A stretch of 64,000 nucleotides of DNA from Basidiobolus meristosporus CBS 931.73 (Eukaryota; Basidiobolomycota; Basidiobolomycetes; Basidiobolales; Basidiobolaceae). Shown piece by piece: positions 36,088 through 49,007 of the stretch (positions are counted from its first letter, which is position 1; the number at the start of each line of letters is the position of its first letter). The notes under the pieces are model-generated. The model saw only the letters and a program-made list of their open reading frames with translations, was not told the origin of the DNA and did no database searches. The stretch lies in the NCBI GenBank assembly GCA_002104905.1, contig MCFE01000419.1:1-64000 (forward strand). Direction: 5' to 3'. Made by a program: the position numbers and the translations under genes.

Positions 36088-38580
36088 TGGGTGATGATAG
36101 AACATTTGACACAGTTAGGGAAGGAACCATCCAAGTGAACCTTGGAAGCAGTGAAGGATGCCACACACTAACCTTCAAAGAAGTACTCTATGTACCAGCA
36201 ATAGCCAAGGACCTACTATCCGTAAGCAAGGCCACAGCAGAAGAACTTGGTTCCAGCTTTGACAATTCTGGATGCAGGATCACTGATCAAAATGGTGCCC
36301 ATATTGCTTTGAGTATCAGAGATCAGAATCTATACAAGTTGAGTTATATTCCATCATATCCAAAAGCCAATATAAGTAACTTAAATGAAGAAACACCAAT
36401 GCTTTGGCACAGGAGATTTGAGCATATCATTCTTGATAATTTGCGCAAAATTATCAAAGATCAGCTAATTTCCGGAGTAAAAGTGATCCCCCAGCTAATT
36501 TGAAGCACTGTGGAGCCTGCATATATGGGAGACAAGCCAGACAACCTCTCAAGAGCTCTGGGTTAATCAAAACAGAAAAAATTAAATCTAATTCACTCAT
36601 ATCTGTGTGGGCCTATGCAAAATTTATCCTTAAGCGGGATGAAGTATTTAATCACTTTTACTGACAATTATACAAGATACACATGGCTTTACTGCATGGA
36701 GAGGAAGGAAGAAGCTCTGTCTAAGTTCAGGGAGTTTAAAGCCATGGTGGAGAGAGAAACTGGTGAAAATATCAATAAAATACCATTTGGCAATGGTGGA
36801 GAATATACCTCAAAACTCTTCATCCACTTCTGCAAAATTCATGGGATAAAGCAAGAGACTACTGTACCATACTCCCCACAGCAAAATGGAGTAGCAGAAT
36901 GTGCTAACAGATCAATAATTGATATGGCAAGATCTATGGTCCATGAACAAAATTATCCTATGATTTTTGGGCAGAATCCATTAGTACTGCTATATACCTT
37001 GAAAATAGGAGTTATAACAGAATGCAAAAGAGGCCCTAGATAGCCCTCAGACAAAGTTTTGGAGATCTGCAATGACTGAAGAATAACAGCCCCTGATGGA
37101 AAACCAAACTTGGGACTTGGTCAAATTACCAATCAACCAAAATTTGATTGGATGCAGATGGGTCTTTAAATCAAAATACAAGGCTGATGGTTCAACTGAA
37201 AGATACAAAGCAAGACTTGTGGCCAAAGAATACTCTCAAACAAAAGGACTTAACTATGCTGAGACATTTGCCCTGATAGCCAAGTTTAATTCCATCAGAT
37301 TAATAATGACTATTGCAGCCAAATATAAGTTTTTTATTCATCAAATGGATGTAAAAACTGCATTTTTGAATGGCAAACTTGATGAGGACATGTATATGGA
37401 CCAGCCTGATGGGTTTGCTGACCAAGATAACCCCCATTTGTTCTTCAAGGTTAAAAAATCTCAATATGGTTGCAAACAATCACCAAGAGCCTGGAACTGT
37501 AAGATAGGATCTGTTTTGGAATCTTTGAGTTGCAAAAGGAGAAAAGCTGACTATAGTATATGCTATAAGCCAGATAGAGCAAATCCAGCTCTATTAGCTC
37601 TATATGTGGATGATCTTATTATAGCCAACAATAATCTAGAAACATTGGAGAATAAATCCAGCCTATCTGAGGAGTTCAAGATCTCCAATCTAGGAGAACT
37701 CAGTTGCTACTTAGGGATTAAGTTATCCGTAGACATAAGAGCCCATACTACCACCCTAAGCCAATCCAAGTATATACAAGATATACTAAAGAAGTACTAA
37801 ATGGAAGACTGTGAACTGGTAGCTACCCCAATAGTGACAAACCTCAACTTGGTCAAAACTCAGCCAAATCAAGAGAGCTTGGTGGCATCTGAAAGCCCTG
37901 ACTTTCCTTATCAATCTATGGCTGGCAGACTGATGTATATAATGCTTGGAACACATCCAGATATCTCATCTTCAGTGGGAGCTGTCAGCCAACATAATCA
38001 GAACTATGGATCTGATCATATTGCAGCAGTTAAGCAGATTTTTAAATACCTACAAGAAACTGCTGATATCTGCCTAAGATACACTTATAAGGATTTAAAA
38101 CAGGATCTTGTGGGATACTCCAATGCTGATTGGGAATAAAATTTGGAAGACAGAAGATCCACCACAGTATACACTTTTCTCTACTGTAAAGGAGCAATTT
38201 CAGGGAATTCAAGAAAGCAACCAACTATAGCACTTTCTGCCACAGTGGCAGAGTATATGACAGCCTGTGAAGATAAAAACAGAGCAATGTGGTTAAGAAA
38301 GCTTTTTTCTGACTTAGGCCTATATCAAAAAATGCCTATTACTTTATTTCAGGATAATCAAGGATGTTTACAATTAGGTAGAAATACAACTTTACATGCT
38401 AGAGCTAAGCACATAGATATAAGACATTATTTCATACGTAAAGCTATAGAGAATAACTTAGTTAGCTTAGTTTACTGTCCTTCAGATGAAATGGTTAAAG
38501 ACATTTTTACCAAACAATTAGCTAGAGACAAGTTTGAATCTCTTAGGTCAAAATTAGGACTAGTCAATATGAGCATTCAG
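36088..38580 (+). pseudogene. Copia A pol: integrase, reverse transcriptase, RNase H (broken)
   Basis: Frames at 36087-36503 (pre-integrase, WHRRFEH) and 36615-37043 (integrase core) are followed by 37096-37800 (RVT_2 reverse transcriptase starting NQTWDLVKLP, with active-site YVDD near 37605). The last part, 37801-38139 and 38143-38865, is RNase H (TPIVTNLNLVKTQ, GAISGNSRKQPT, KHIDIRHYFI). Stops and frameshifts separate the blocks, and the integrase C-terminus is deleted around 37043-37096. The reverse transcriptase block itself is still open. Confidence 0.85.
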
Positions 38581-38588
38581 CTGGGGGG

Positions 38589-38938
38589 TGTTGTAAAAAT
38601 TTGTAATTTCACCCAAGTATTCACCTTACTTAGTTGCTTAGATTATTACCTTCAAGTCCTAGAGAGTACTGACCAAATTCCTTGTCAGGATTTACTTGGA
38701 ATATTTTCACCAAAATACCATGTAACCAGTACATGGAAATTCTCAAAGTTGTTCAAACAGCCCCAAACCTTGCACACATGCTCTTGGGACCTTTCTAAGC
38801 CTATTCTATGTGTTTGCTATGGCAAGACCATGCAAAAGCATAAATACTACTTTTACATTCAATAAATCATGAAGTGAAAACCACATAATCTGCTTGTTCT
38901 CCCAGATCACCTCCAATATATCCAAGAATCTTACAACA
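38589..38938 (+). repeat. 3' LTR of Copia A
   Basis: 350 bp, TGTTGTAAAAATT start and TTACAACA end, directly preceded by the purine tract. It has clearly diverged from the 5' LTR at many positions, so the insertion is old. Confidence 0.85.
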
Positions 38939-39205
38939 GATTTGACCTTAAATTATATACATGGAAGGCCTCTGGATGAAGAATTAAGAAAATCAAGTGC
39001 CAATAAGAACAAAGAAGAAAATGCTTTAATAAGCAATGATAACCAACAAAGGAGGTACCCAAGACCCTACAAAGGCAACAGCAGCCTGTTTTGCAACTAC
39101 TTCAGAAGGAAAGCACACACAACAGACTGGTGTCTCAAAAAGAGAGATAATCAGCAAAAGAAGCCTGAATATAGATATGCAGCAACAACAGAAGATATAC
39201 TATTC
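38939..39205 (+). pseudogene. Copia C gag tail
   Basis: Reads LTLNYIHGRPLDEELRKSS, then the knuckle CNYFRRKAHTTDWC (second Cys replaced by Phe, as in copy A) and KKRDNQQKKPEYRYAATTED. The frame is cut by the Copia B LTR at 39211 and continues at 44185 toward YIDSGASHHFAH. Confidence 0.75.
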
Positions 39206-39210
39206 ATATC

Positions 39211-39559
39211 TGTTGTAAGAGTCTTGGAGATATTGGAAGTGATTTGGGAGGACAAGTAGATTATGTGGTTTTCACTTAATAATTTACTGAATGTAAAAGT
39301 AGTATTTATACTTTTACATGGTGTTGGCATAGCAAACATGTAGAATAGCTTAAGGAAGGTCCTAAAAACTTGTGTGCAAAGTTTGGGGCTGTTTGGACAA
39401 CTTTGAGAATTTTCATGTTCTGGGTACCTGATATTTTAGTGAAAATATTCCAAGTAAATCCTGACAAGGAATATGGTCAGTATTCTCTAGGATTTGAAGG
39501 TAATGATCTAAGTGACTAAGTTAGGTGAACATTTAGGTGGAATTACAAACTTTACACCA
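39211..39559 (-). repeat. 3' LTR of Copia B
   Basis: 349 bp, starting TGTTGTAAGAG and ending TTTACACCA on the plus strand. Flanked on the right by CTCCCACTCAGC, the complement of the polypurine tract. Confidence 0.85.
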
Positions 39560-39849
39560 CTCCCACTCAGCTCAATGTTCATACTGACTTGTCCTAATTT
39601 TCACATACAATGTTCAAACTTGTCACTAGCTAATGGTTTGGTAAATATGTCTGCAATCATTTCATCTGAAGGACTGTAAACTAAGCTAAGTAAGTCATTT
39701 TCCATAGCCTCAAATATGAAATGATACTTAATACTTACGTGCTTGGTTCTAGCATGAAAAGTTGAATTTCTACCTCATTGTAAACATCCTTGATTATCTT
39801 GAAATAAAATAATAGGTGTTTTTTGACATAGGCCTAAGTCTGTAAGAAG

Positions 39850-42800
39850 CTTTCTTTACCACATTACTTCTCTTGTAGCTTCACAGGCTCCCACATACTC
39901 TGCCTCTGTGGTAGAAAGCGCTATGGTTGGTTGCTTTCTTGAATTCCCTGAAATTGCTCCTTGACAGTAAAGAAAGGTGTAACCTGTGGTGGATTTTCTG
40001 TATTCCAAATTTTGTCCCCAACCAGCATTCAAGTATCCCACAAATTCCTGCTCTGAATCCCAGTAATTGTATCCTAAGCAGATATCAGCAGTTCCTTTTA
40101 GGTATCTAAAAACCTGCTTAACTGATGCAATATGATCAGAACCATAGTTCTGATTATGTTGTCTGACAGTTCCCACTGAAGATGAAATATTTGGAAATGT
40201 TCCATGCATGCTATACATCAGACTGCCAACTGTATATTGATAAGAAAAGTCGGGGCTTTCAGATGGCACCAAGCTCTATGGATTTGGTTGAGTTTTGACC
40301 AAGTTAAGGTTTGTCTCCATTGGGGTAGCTGCCGGTTTACAGCCTTCCATTTTGTACTTCTTTAGTATATCCTGAGTATACTTGGATTGGCTTTGAGTGA
40401 AAATTTGGGTACTTCTGTGTATGGTGAACTTTATCCCCAAGTAGTAACAGGTTCTCCTAGATTGGACATCTTGAACTCTTTAGACAGACTGGATTTAGTC
40501 TGTTCCAATGTTTCTAGGTTATTGGTGGCTATTATAAGATCATCCATATATAGAGGTAATAGAACTGGACTTGCTCTATCTGACTTATAGGATATATTAT
40601 AGTCAGCATTACTCCTTTTGAAACTCAAAGATTCCAAATAAGAAACTATCTTGCAATTCCAGGCTCTTGCTAATTGATTGCAACCATATTGAGATTATGC
40701 AAGCTTGCAGACCACTGTCTATGGAGAACCTGGTCCCTAAGTAGTAACTGGGTTCTCCTAAGTTGGACATCTTGAACTTCTTAGATAGGCTGGATTTAGT
40801 CTGTTCCAATATTTCTAGGTTATTGGTGGCTATAATAAGGTCATCTACAAATAGAGCTAATAGAACTGGATTTGTTCTATCTGGCAAATAGTACTGACTA
40901 TGGTCAGCATTTCTCCTTTTGAAACTCAAAGATTCCAAATAAGAATCTAGCTTGCAATTCAAGGCTCTTGGTGCTTGTTTAAGACAATATAGTGACTTTT
41001 TAAGCTTGCAGACCAAATAGGGGCTGTGCTGGTCAACAAACACATCAGGCTGGTCCATTTTCATCTCCTCATCAGGTTCTCCATTCAAAATGCAGCTTTT
41101 ACATTCATTTGATGAATAAAAAACTGATATTTGGCTGCAATAGCCAATTTTAATCTGATGGAATTAAGCTTGGCAACAGGTGCAAAGGTCTCAGTACAGT
41201 CAAGTCCTTTTGTTTGAGAGTATACTTTGGCCACAAGTCTTGCTGTGTATCTTTCAAATGGACCATCAGCCTTGTATTTTGTTGTAAAGACCTATCTGTA
41301 TCCAATTGATTATTGGTTGATTGGTAATTTGACCAAGTCCCAAGTTTGATTTTCCATCAGGGCCTGATATTCCTTAGTCATTGCAGACCTCCAAAACTTT
41401 GTCTGAGGGCTATTTAAGGCCTCCTTTACAGTCTGGGGTTCATCAATATGGACTCAATAGGCATAGGCTAAGTTTGTACCCTCATTGATATTGTAATTTG
41501 GGCTCTTTCTTGTCTGGTTGGATCTCCTGGCATTTGACACTGAGCTGAGCACTTCAGGGATATTCCTGGAGACTGATTCTGGCTGAAACATACTTCTAGA
41601 GTCCCCTGGAATGAAAAAATTCTCATTATTTTGCTCTGATTCAATCCTGACAAGTGGCAAACTTGAGATCAGATTTTTGTCATCTTCTGATGTCTTTTTT
41701 TGTGAAAAATTAGAATTTTCATGATGCAGCACATTCCTGGACTTGATTGGCTTCTTTGCTGTGGTATTGTAGAGTCTGTATGCTTTACTCTCATTGCCGT
41801 AACCCAAAAGTATGTATTTTACACTTTTTGGTCCAAGTTTTGACTGATTTCCTGGCAGTTTCTTGGCAAATGCTTTACACCCAAATATTCTTAGATGTTC
41901 TGCACTTAGTCTGTACCCATACCATGCTTCAAATGGAGTAGAATCCTGAAGTACTCTAATATAACTCCTATTTTTAAGGTAAACAGCAGTGGCAACTGAT
42001 TTGACCCAAAAATCAAAGAATAATTTTTGATCATGGATCATAGATCTTGCCATATCAATTATTGTTCTGTTAGCCCATTCTGCTACTCTATTTTGCTATG
42101 GGGAGAATAGTCCAGCAGTCTCTTGCTTTATCCCATGAATTTTGCAGAAGTGGATGAAGAGTTTTGAGGTATATTTTCCACCATTGCCAGAGTGTAATAT
42201 CTTGATTTCTTCACTAGTTTCTCTATCTACAATGGCTTTAAGCTCCTTGACTTTAGACAGAGCTTCTTCCTTCTTCTCCATGAGGTAAACCCACATATAT
42301 CTTGTATAATTATCAATGAAAGTGATTAAATCCTTCATACCACCTAAAGATAAATTTTGCATAGGTCCACACAGATCTGAGTGAATTAGATCTAATTTTT
42401 TCTTAGTTTTGATCAACCCAGAGTTCTTGAAAGGCTGTCTGGCTTGTTTCCCATATACACAGGCATAACAATGCCCCAAATCAGCAAGGGAATCAATTAT
42501 TACTCCAGAAATTAGCTGATCTTTGATCAATTTGTGCAAATAATCAAGATTGATGTGTCCAAATCTCATGTGCTTTCTTCATTTAAGTTACTGATATTGG
42601 CTTCCAAATATGATGGAATATAAGTCAGCTTGTATAGATTCTGATCTCTAATACCCAAAGCAATATGGGTACCATTTTGATCAGTGATCCTGCATTCAGA
42701 ATTGTCAAAGCTGAAACTGAGTCCTTCTGCTCTAGCCTAGCTTACAGATAGTAGGTTCTTGGCTATTTCTGATGCATAGTGTACTTCTTTAAAAGTCAGT

Positions 42801-43740
42801 GTATGGCTTCATTCACTGCTCCTAAGGCTTACTTGAATAGTTCCTTCTCTCACTACATCAAGTGTTCTATTGTCACCCATGAAAACCTTCTTATTTGGAA
42901 TTTCTTGATATTAGGTAAAAAGTTCTATTTGGTATGTAAAGTGTTGAGATGCTGGAGAGTCAATATACCACATCTGAGAATCCTTGTTGCGGTCATATTT
43001 AGTGCAGATGTGAATGGTCTATCTTTGGTTGTTGCAGCATTTCCATAGTCAGGCTTCTTTTGCTGATTATCTTTCTTTTTGAGGCACCAGTCTGATGTGT
43101 GTCCTTCCTTTTGCAGTAGTTGCAAAACAGGTTGCTGTTGCCTTTGTGGGGTCCTGGGTACCTCCTTTGTTGGTAATCATTGCTTATTAAAGAATTTTTC
43201 TCTTCCTTCTTGTTGGTGCTTGATTTTCATAATTCTTCATCCAGAGGCCTTTCATATACATAATTTAAGGTCATATCCTCAGTTCTGGACTCTAGGGCTG
43301 ATACAAGGCCCTGAAACATGTCTGTCAGGCTATTCAGGATGGTAACTATCACATCTGCATCAATAATTGGTGCACCCACAGATTCCATTTCCTCCACCAG
43401 CAGGGTAATTCTGTTAATCAGATTTTTCATTTCTTCTCCTGGCAGCATCTTTGTAGTAAAAATTTTTGTCACAGATACATTTCATTAGCAGCTGCGCATG
43501 ACTGGTAGATGTCTTCTAATGGCTTCCAGGCATTCTTTGCTGTTTTTTGCTCTTAAGCATTGAATTAGCAATTTGTCTTTAGCATTGAGGCAAATGCAGT
43601 TAAAGGCACATTGTTCTTTCTTCTGGTACTTTAAGGCTTCCTCTCCCACATTTTTAGGAGGGCATTCTTCTCCCATGACAATATCCCAAAGGCCTCTTTC
43701 TTGTGGCAGCATCTTCATCTTCACCTTCCACACTTGGTAG
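39850..43740 (-). pseudogene. Copia B gag-pol, broken, with an internal duplicated RT segment
   Basis: On the minus strand: gag pieces 43733-43227, knuckle-tail region 43125-42925 (GHTSDWCLKKKD), pre-integrase and integrase 42569-41454 (RFGHINLDYLHKL, HSDLCGPMQNLSLGG, then WVKSVATAVYLKNRSY). Reverse transcriptase 41088-40720 has an FVDD active site (normally YVDD) and is followed by a second RT segment, 40714-40354, with YMDD. RNase H is at 40272-39856. The second RT segment repeats the first and is identical to part of element C, so the order of pol is scrambled. Confidence 0.82.
40354..40714 (-). repeat. 361-bp tract identical to 46176-46536 (inverted)
   Basis: By eye every base from 40714 down to 40354 (minus) equals 46176-46536 (plus), including a premature stop shared by both, while the sequences on either side differ. 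It contains a reverse transcriptase active-site segment (YMDDLIIATNNLE) that in element B follows that element's own copy. Confidence 0.9.
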
Positions 43741-43830
43741 TTAGATCCATCCGACTTTGCAGCAGAGGGAAAAATTCCAGTAATAGCTGTAGTGGACTAT
43801 GCAGAGAGTGACAGCTTGGGGCTCATAACC

Positions 43831-44179
43831 TGTTGTAAGAGTCTTGGAAATATTGGAAGTGACCTGGGAGGACAAGTAGATTATGTGGTTTTCACTTAAT
43901 GACTTATTGAATGTAAAAATAGTACTTATACTTTTACATGATCTTGGCATTATCAACACACAGAAGAGGTTAAAGAAGGTCTCAAGAACATGTGTGCAAA
44001 GTTTGGGGCTGTTTGGACAACTTTGAGAATTTTCATGTTCTGGAAACCTGGTACTTTGGTGAAAATATTCCAAGTAAATCCCCACAAGGAATTTAGTCAG
44101 TATTCTCTAGGATTTGAGGGTAATGATCTAAGTGACTAAGTTAGACAGATATTTAGGTGGAGTTGCAAATTTTACAACA
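43831..44179 (-). repeat. 5' LTR of Copia B
   Basis: 349 bp, TGTTGTAAGAG to TTTTACAACA on the plus strand. The internal side begins with the complement of GGTTATGAGCCCCAAGC, the same position after the LTR as in element A. Confidence 0.85.
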
Positions 44180-44184
44180 ATATC

Positions 44185-47155
44185 TGCACTAAATATAACC
44201 ACAGAAAAGGATTCTCAGATATGGTACATTGACTCTGGAGCTTCTCATCACTTTGCCCATCAAAAAGAGCTTTTTACCCACTATCAAGAAATTACAATTA
44301 AAAACGTTTTCATGGGTGACAGCAGAATGCTAGATGCGGGGGGAGAAAGAACTATCCAAGTAGACCTCAGAAGCAGTGAAGGAAGCCATACACTGACCAT
44401 TAAGGAAGTACTCTATGTACCAGAAATAGCCAAGAACCTACTATCTGTAAGCAAGGCCACTGCAGAGGAACACATTAATGGCTTTGATAATTCTGGATGC
44501 AGGATCACTGATGAGAGTGATGCCCATATTGTGTTGGGTATCAGAGATCAGAATCTACACCAGTTGACTAATATTCCATCATATCCAGAAGCTAACATAA
44601 GTAACTTCAATGAAAAACGCCAATGCTTTGGCACAGGAAATTTGGGCATATCATTTTGATTATTTGAGCAAAATGCTCAAAGATCAGCTAATTTCTGGAG
44701 TAAAATTGATCCTCCAGCTAATTTGGAGCACTGTGAAGCCTGCATATATGAGAAAAAAGCCAGACAACCATCAAGTGCTCTGGGTTAATCAAAACTAAGA
44801 AAAAATTAGATCTAATTCACTCAGATTAGTGTAGACCTATGCAAAATTTATCCTTTGGCAGGATGAAGTATTTAATCTCTTTTATTGATGATTATGCAAG
44901 ATACACATGGGTTTATTTGATGGAGAGAAAGGAAAAAGCTCTATCTAAGTTCAGGGAGTTTAAAGTCATGGTGGAGAGAGAAACTGGTGACAAAATCAAG
45001 AAAATTTGCTCAGAGAGTGGTGAGAATAAACTCAAAAGTCTTCATCCACTTCTGCAAAATTTGTGGGATACAGCAAGAGACTACTGGACTATACTCCCCA
45101 CAGCAAAATGAAGTAGCAGATGTGCAAATAGATCAATAATTGATATGGTAAGATCAATGATCCATGATCAAAATTAGCCTATGATTTTGGGTCAAATTAG
45201 TTACCACTGCTGTATACCTTAAAAATAGGAGTTAAAGAAGAGTACTTTATGATTTTACCTCACTTGAAGCATGGTGTGGAAGCAGACCAAGTGCAGAATA
45301 TCTGAGAATATTTGAGTGTACAGCATATGCAAGAAACTGCCTGGAAAGCAGTCAAATATGAGCCAAAAAGTGTAAAATGCATGTTTTTGGGCTACTGCAA
45401 TGAGGGTAAGGCATATAGACTCTACAATGCCAAAGCTAAGAAGCTGATCAAGTCCAGGCATGTGTTGTTTGATGACAACTTAAGTTTGTACAAGATATGA
45501 CATTAGATGATGACAAAATTTGATCCCAGGTTCACCAATAGTCAGGATTGAATGAGAGCAAAACAATGCAAAACTTTTCACTCCAGAGAGCTCTACAACA
45601 GTGATTCAGCCTGCATGAGTGCCCAGTAATATCCCAGAAGTGGTCATTTCAGTATCCAATGCCAGTGAATCCAATAAGACAACAAGTAGCCCAAATTACT
45701 ATAACAATGAGGGTACAAACTTAGTCTATGCCTATTCAGTCCATATTGATGAACCCCAGGCTGTAAAAGAGGCCCTAAAGAGCTGTCAGATAAGTTTTGG
45801 AGATCTGCAATGACCAAGGAATAGCAGGCCCTGATGGAAATCATACTTGGGACTTAGTCATACTACTAATCATCCAAAAATTAATCGGATGCAGATAATT
45901 CTTTGAGACAAAATAAAAGGCTGATGGTACAATTGGAAGATACAAAGCAAGACCTGAGGTCAAAGGATACTCTCAAACAAAAGAACTTGATTATACTGAG
46001 AGCTTTGCCCTGATAGCCAAGTTTAATTCCATCAGATAAATACTGGCTATAGCAGCCAAATACAGGCTTTCATTACATCAAATGGATGTAAAAGCTGCAG
46101 TTTTGAATGAGGAACTTGATGAAGACATGTATACAGACCGGCCTGATGGGCTTCTTGACCAAGATATCCCCAATCTGGTCTGCAAGCTTGCATAATCTCA
46201 ATATGGTTGCAATCAATTAGCAAGAGCCTGGAATTGCAAGATAGTTTCTTATTTGGAATCTTTGAGTTTCAAAAGGAGTAATGCTGACTATAATATATCC
46301 TATAAGTCAGATAGAGCAAGTCCAGTTCTATTACCTCTATATATGGATGATCTTATAATAGCCACCAATAACCTAGAAACATTGGAACAGACTAAATCCA
46401 GTCTGTCTAAAGAGTTCAAGATGTCCAATCTAGGAGAACCTGTTACTACTTGGGGATAAAGTTCACCATACACAGAAGTACCCAAATTTTCACTCAAAGC
46501 CAATCCAAGTATACTCAGGATATACTAAAGAAGTACCAAATGGAAGACTGCAAACCAGCAGCAACCCCAATGGAGACAAACCTTAATTTGGTCAAAACTC
46601 AACCAAATCAATAGAGTTTGGTGCCACCTGAAAGCCCAGACTTTGCTTATCAATCTATGGTTGATGATCTGAGTTATATCATGCTTGCAACATGCCCAGA
46701 TAGTGCATATTCAGTGGGAGTTGTCAACCTGCAAAATCACAACTTTGATCTGATCATATTGCAGCAGTTAAGCATATTTTTAGACGACTAAAAGGAACTG
46801 CTGATATATGCTTAAGATACAATTACAGGGATTCAGAACAGGATCTTGTGGGATACTCTGATGCTGATTGTGGACAAAGTTGAGAAGACAAAAGACCAAC
46901 CACAGAATACACCTTTCTGTAATGTCAAGGAGCAATTTCATGGAATTCAAGAAAGCAACCACTGTAGCACTTTCTACCACAGAAGCAGAGTATATAGCTG
47001 CCTGTGGGCTACAAGAGAAGCAATGTGGCTAAGAAAGCTTTTTACATATTTGGGCCTATATCACAAAATGCCTATTACTTTATTTCAGGATAATCAAGGA
47101 TGTTTACATTTGTATGTCAAAATTAGGGCAAGTCAGTATGAACATTCAGCTGAGT
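44185..47155 (+). pseudogene. Copia C protease-integrase-RT-RNase H remnant
   Basis: Continues the element C frame: DSQIWYIDSGASHHFAHQKE (protease motif DSGAS), then KEVLYVPEIAKNLLSVSKAT, integrase fragments 44839-45111, 45312-45500 and 45619-45813, and RT 46253-46459 (YMDD). RNase H is badly deleted near 46850-47155. Stops of all three kinds and several frameshifts occur. Confidence 0.8.
46176..46536 (+). repeat. 361-bp tract identical to 40354-40714 (inverted)
   Basis: Partner of the tract in element B. Outside it the two elements differ at once: the base after GAAGTAC is C here and A in B, and upstream CAATC here against GACAG in B. Confidence 0.9.
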
Positions 47156-47160
47156 GGGAG

Positions 47161-47505
47161 TGTTGTAAAATTTGTAATTCCACCTAAATATTCATCTAAC
47201 TTAGTCACTTAGATCATTACCTTCAAATCCTAGAGAATACTGACCAAATTCCTTGTCAGGAATTACTTGGAATATTTTCACTACAATACAAGCATCCCAG
47301 AACATGAAAATTCTCAAAGTTGTCCAAACAGCCCCAAACTTTGCATACATGTTCATGGGATCCTCCTAAACCTATTCTGTGTCTTTTATGCCAAGGCTAT
47401 GTAAAAATATAATACTACTTTTACATTCAGTAAATCATTAAGTGAAAACCATAAAATCTACTTGTCCTTGCCATCCTTTAAAATAGCTTCAAGACTCTTA
47501 CAACA
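47161..47505 (+). repeat. 3' LTR of Copia C
   Basis: 345 bp, TGTTGTAAAATTTG to CTCTTACAACA, preceded by the purine tract GCTGAGTGGGAG. Confidence 0.85.
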
Positions 47506-47706
47506 GTTCCCACTTCTACAGCAGAGTTCTGACCCTCTGTCAACTATTGGGGTTATTTGCTTTTATTATAACTTTCCTTTTTTAGAGGTTGCTCTCCTTC
47601 CTGAAAAAATATTTCCTTATTTAGAAATTCTGAGCTCCTGTTTAACCTAAAGGGATGTGATATAAGTCTCCAAAGGGGGCTTTAGACCTAAATGGATGTT
47701 CAAAGG

Positions 47707-48093
47707 TGTGAGTACTCAATGTAGTACCCACTCTTTGCCCAAGAGTTCTCCCAAGAGTTCCCTCCAGAGTCCTACCCAAAGTCCTCCAGTACCCTCCCTA
47801 TGATTCCCCCACGCATCCTCCCCTCCTATCCCTGCCCTTATCTAGTTAGAACACTTACCATAACAGGAAGGTGTTCACACCCCTATTTTATAACACATTG
47901 TCTATTGTCTAAGCTCCCCCAAGTGATATATATATCTACCCAATTGAACCAGGAAGAACAACAAGATTTGGACGAAATAAACAGAAGTCTTTATTACCTT
48001 CCTACCTTCTATTGGAAGCTATTCTGAACCAAGTGGTACTGACTTGACCTACAAGCTCTCCCACTCACCAAGTACAGTCAGTAATAACCCACG
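47707..48093 (+). repeat. 5' LTR of the Gypsy element
   Basis: 387 bp starting TGTGAGTACTCAATG and ending AATAACCCACG (the 3' copy ends CACA). Contains a TATATATAT run near 47925 and an AATAAA signal near 47976. Confidence 0.93.
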
Positions 48094-48097
48094 TATT

Positions 48098-48115
48098 TGG
48101 TGCCGTCTCTGCGGA
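48098..48115 (+). other. Primer-binding site of the Gypsy element
   Basis: TGGTGCCGTCTCTGCGGA begins four bases after the 5' LTR. TGG pairs with the CCA end of a tRNA; which tRNA was not determined. Confidence 0.6.
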
Positions 48116-48134
48116 AATAAGCACAAGTGAGGTA

Positions 48135-49007
48135 ATGACTACTACAATCAAACTAAAAACATACAAGGGAAAGAAAGAGAAAGCCCTTGAGTGGTTTGAT
48201 AAGTTTAAGAGAGTTGCGGTTGATGCAGGATGGGATGACGATAAGAAAGTAAGAGAGTTTGCAAGACATATGGAAGGGTCAGCATGGCAATGGCATTATG
48301 GGTTGGAAGACGCAGTCAAAGACAACTGGGATGCACTAGAAGAAGCCTACAAGACACGCTTTCTATATGCCAAAGGATACCACTACAAAGCCCTTCTACT
48401 GTCCTTGCGGAAGAAAAGCAGAGAAAGCTATGAAGCCTACACTGAACTGTTTCTCCAACAAGTTCAATGTCTCCCAAAGGACAAAATTGCCAAACAACAG
48501 CTCATGAGGTATTACATCATGGGCTTAGACAACAGAATAAGACGTAGGGCGTCCGAAGAACAACAGGGATGTAAAACGTTGCAAGAGTTGGTTGAATGAG
48601 TACAAGGGGTCATCTTGCTATGGGGGCTACCCTATAGTGATACAAATGATCAAAGGACAGGGATCCCCCGTAAGAAAGGAAAAATTGCCTCCCCAAAAGA
48701 CCGTGAGTTAGAGGAATTACAGCGAAAGGTCCAAGAACTCTCGATCAACAATGTCCAAGAAGTCCCCAAAGAAGGTGATAAACTCTGGGAAGCTGTTGTA
48801 GATCTAAAGGCCCAGGTTCAAGTCCTGACCCAACAGATGGAACAACCGCGACGACAGTATCCATGTTATGTGTGTGGAGAAGTAGGTCACCGGGCCCATG
48901 AATGTGAAAAACGGTACGGAAGAGAAGCTGTACCGGACACAAAAGAGAAGAAGGCGTCAAAAGACAGAGTCCCTTGCCAGGAGGCCAACAGGACTCAGGC
49001 AATCTAA
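48135..49007 (+). pseudogene. Gypsy gag with one premature TGA
   Basis: Starts ATGACTACTACAATC at 48135 (MTTTIKLKTYKGKKEKALEW). It keeps a retrotransposon gag domain (FARHMEGSAWQWHYGL, YMGL-like YIMGLDNRIRR) and a classical CCHC knuckle, CYVCGEVGHRAHEC, at about 48866-48907. Reading is interrupted only by TGA at 48597-48599. The frame ends at TAA 49005-49007 and overlaps the pol frame, so pol was probably reached by a -1 shift. Confidence 0.88.

Larger units (their letters stand above)
34240..38938 (+). mobile_element. Copia-type LTR retrotransposon A, with an inserted solo LTR
   Basis: Two direct LTRs of 350 bp each (34240-34589 and 38589-38938) begin TGTTGTAAAA and end CTTACAACA. The purine tract CTGGGGGG lies just before the 3' LTR. 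Order gag, pre-integrase, integrase, reverse transcriptase, RNase H marks Ty1/Copia. Flanks (ATTCT left, GATTT right) do not form a target duplication; the right flank is gag sequence of another copy (element C). Reading frames are broken in several places, so it is inactive. Confidence 0.88.
39211..44179 (-). mobile_element. Copia-type element B, nested in element C
   Basis: A complete 4969-bp element in minus orientation with two 349-bp LTRs and the perfect 5-bp target duplication ATATC (39206-39210 and 44180-44184). Removing it restores the gag-protease junction of element C. Its LTRs differ at many sites and its frames are broken, so it too is old. Gene order on the minus strand is gag (43.7-42.9 kb), integrase (42.6-41.5 kb), reverse transcriptase and RNase H (41.4-39.85 kb). 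Confidence 0.9.
38939..47505 (+). mobile_element. Copia-type element C, 5'-truncated and split by element B
   Basis: The left part, 38939-39210, is a gag tail in plus orientation. The element resumes at 44180 after element B and ends with its 3' LTR at 47161-47505. No 5' LTR or gag start is present; the sequence starts abruptly at the end of the Copia A LTR. The coding part has many stops. Confidence 0.8.
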
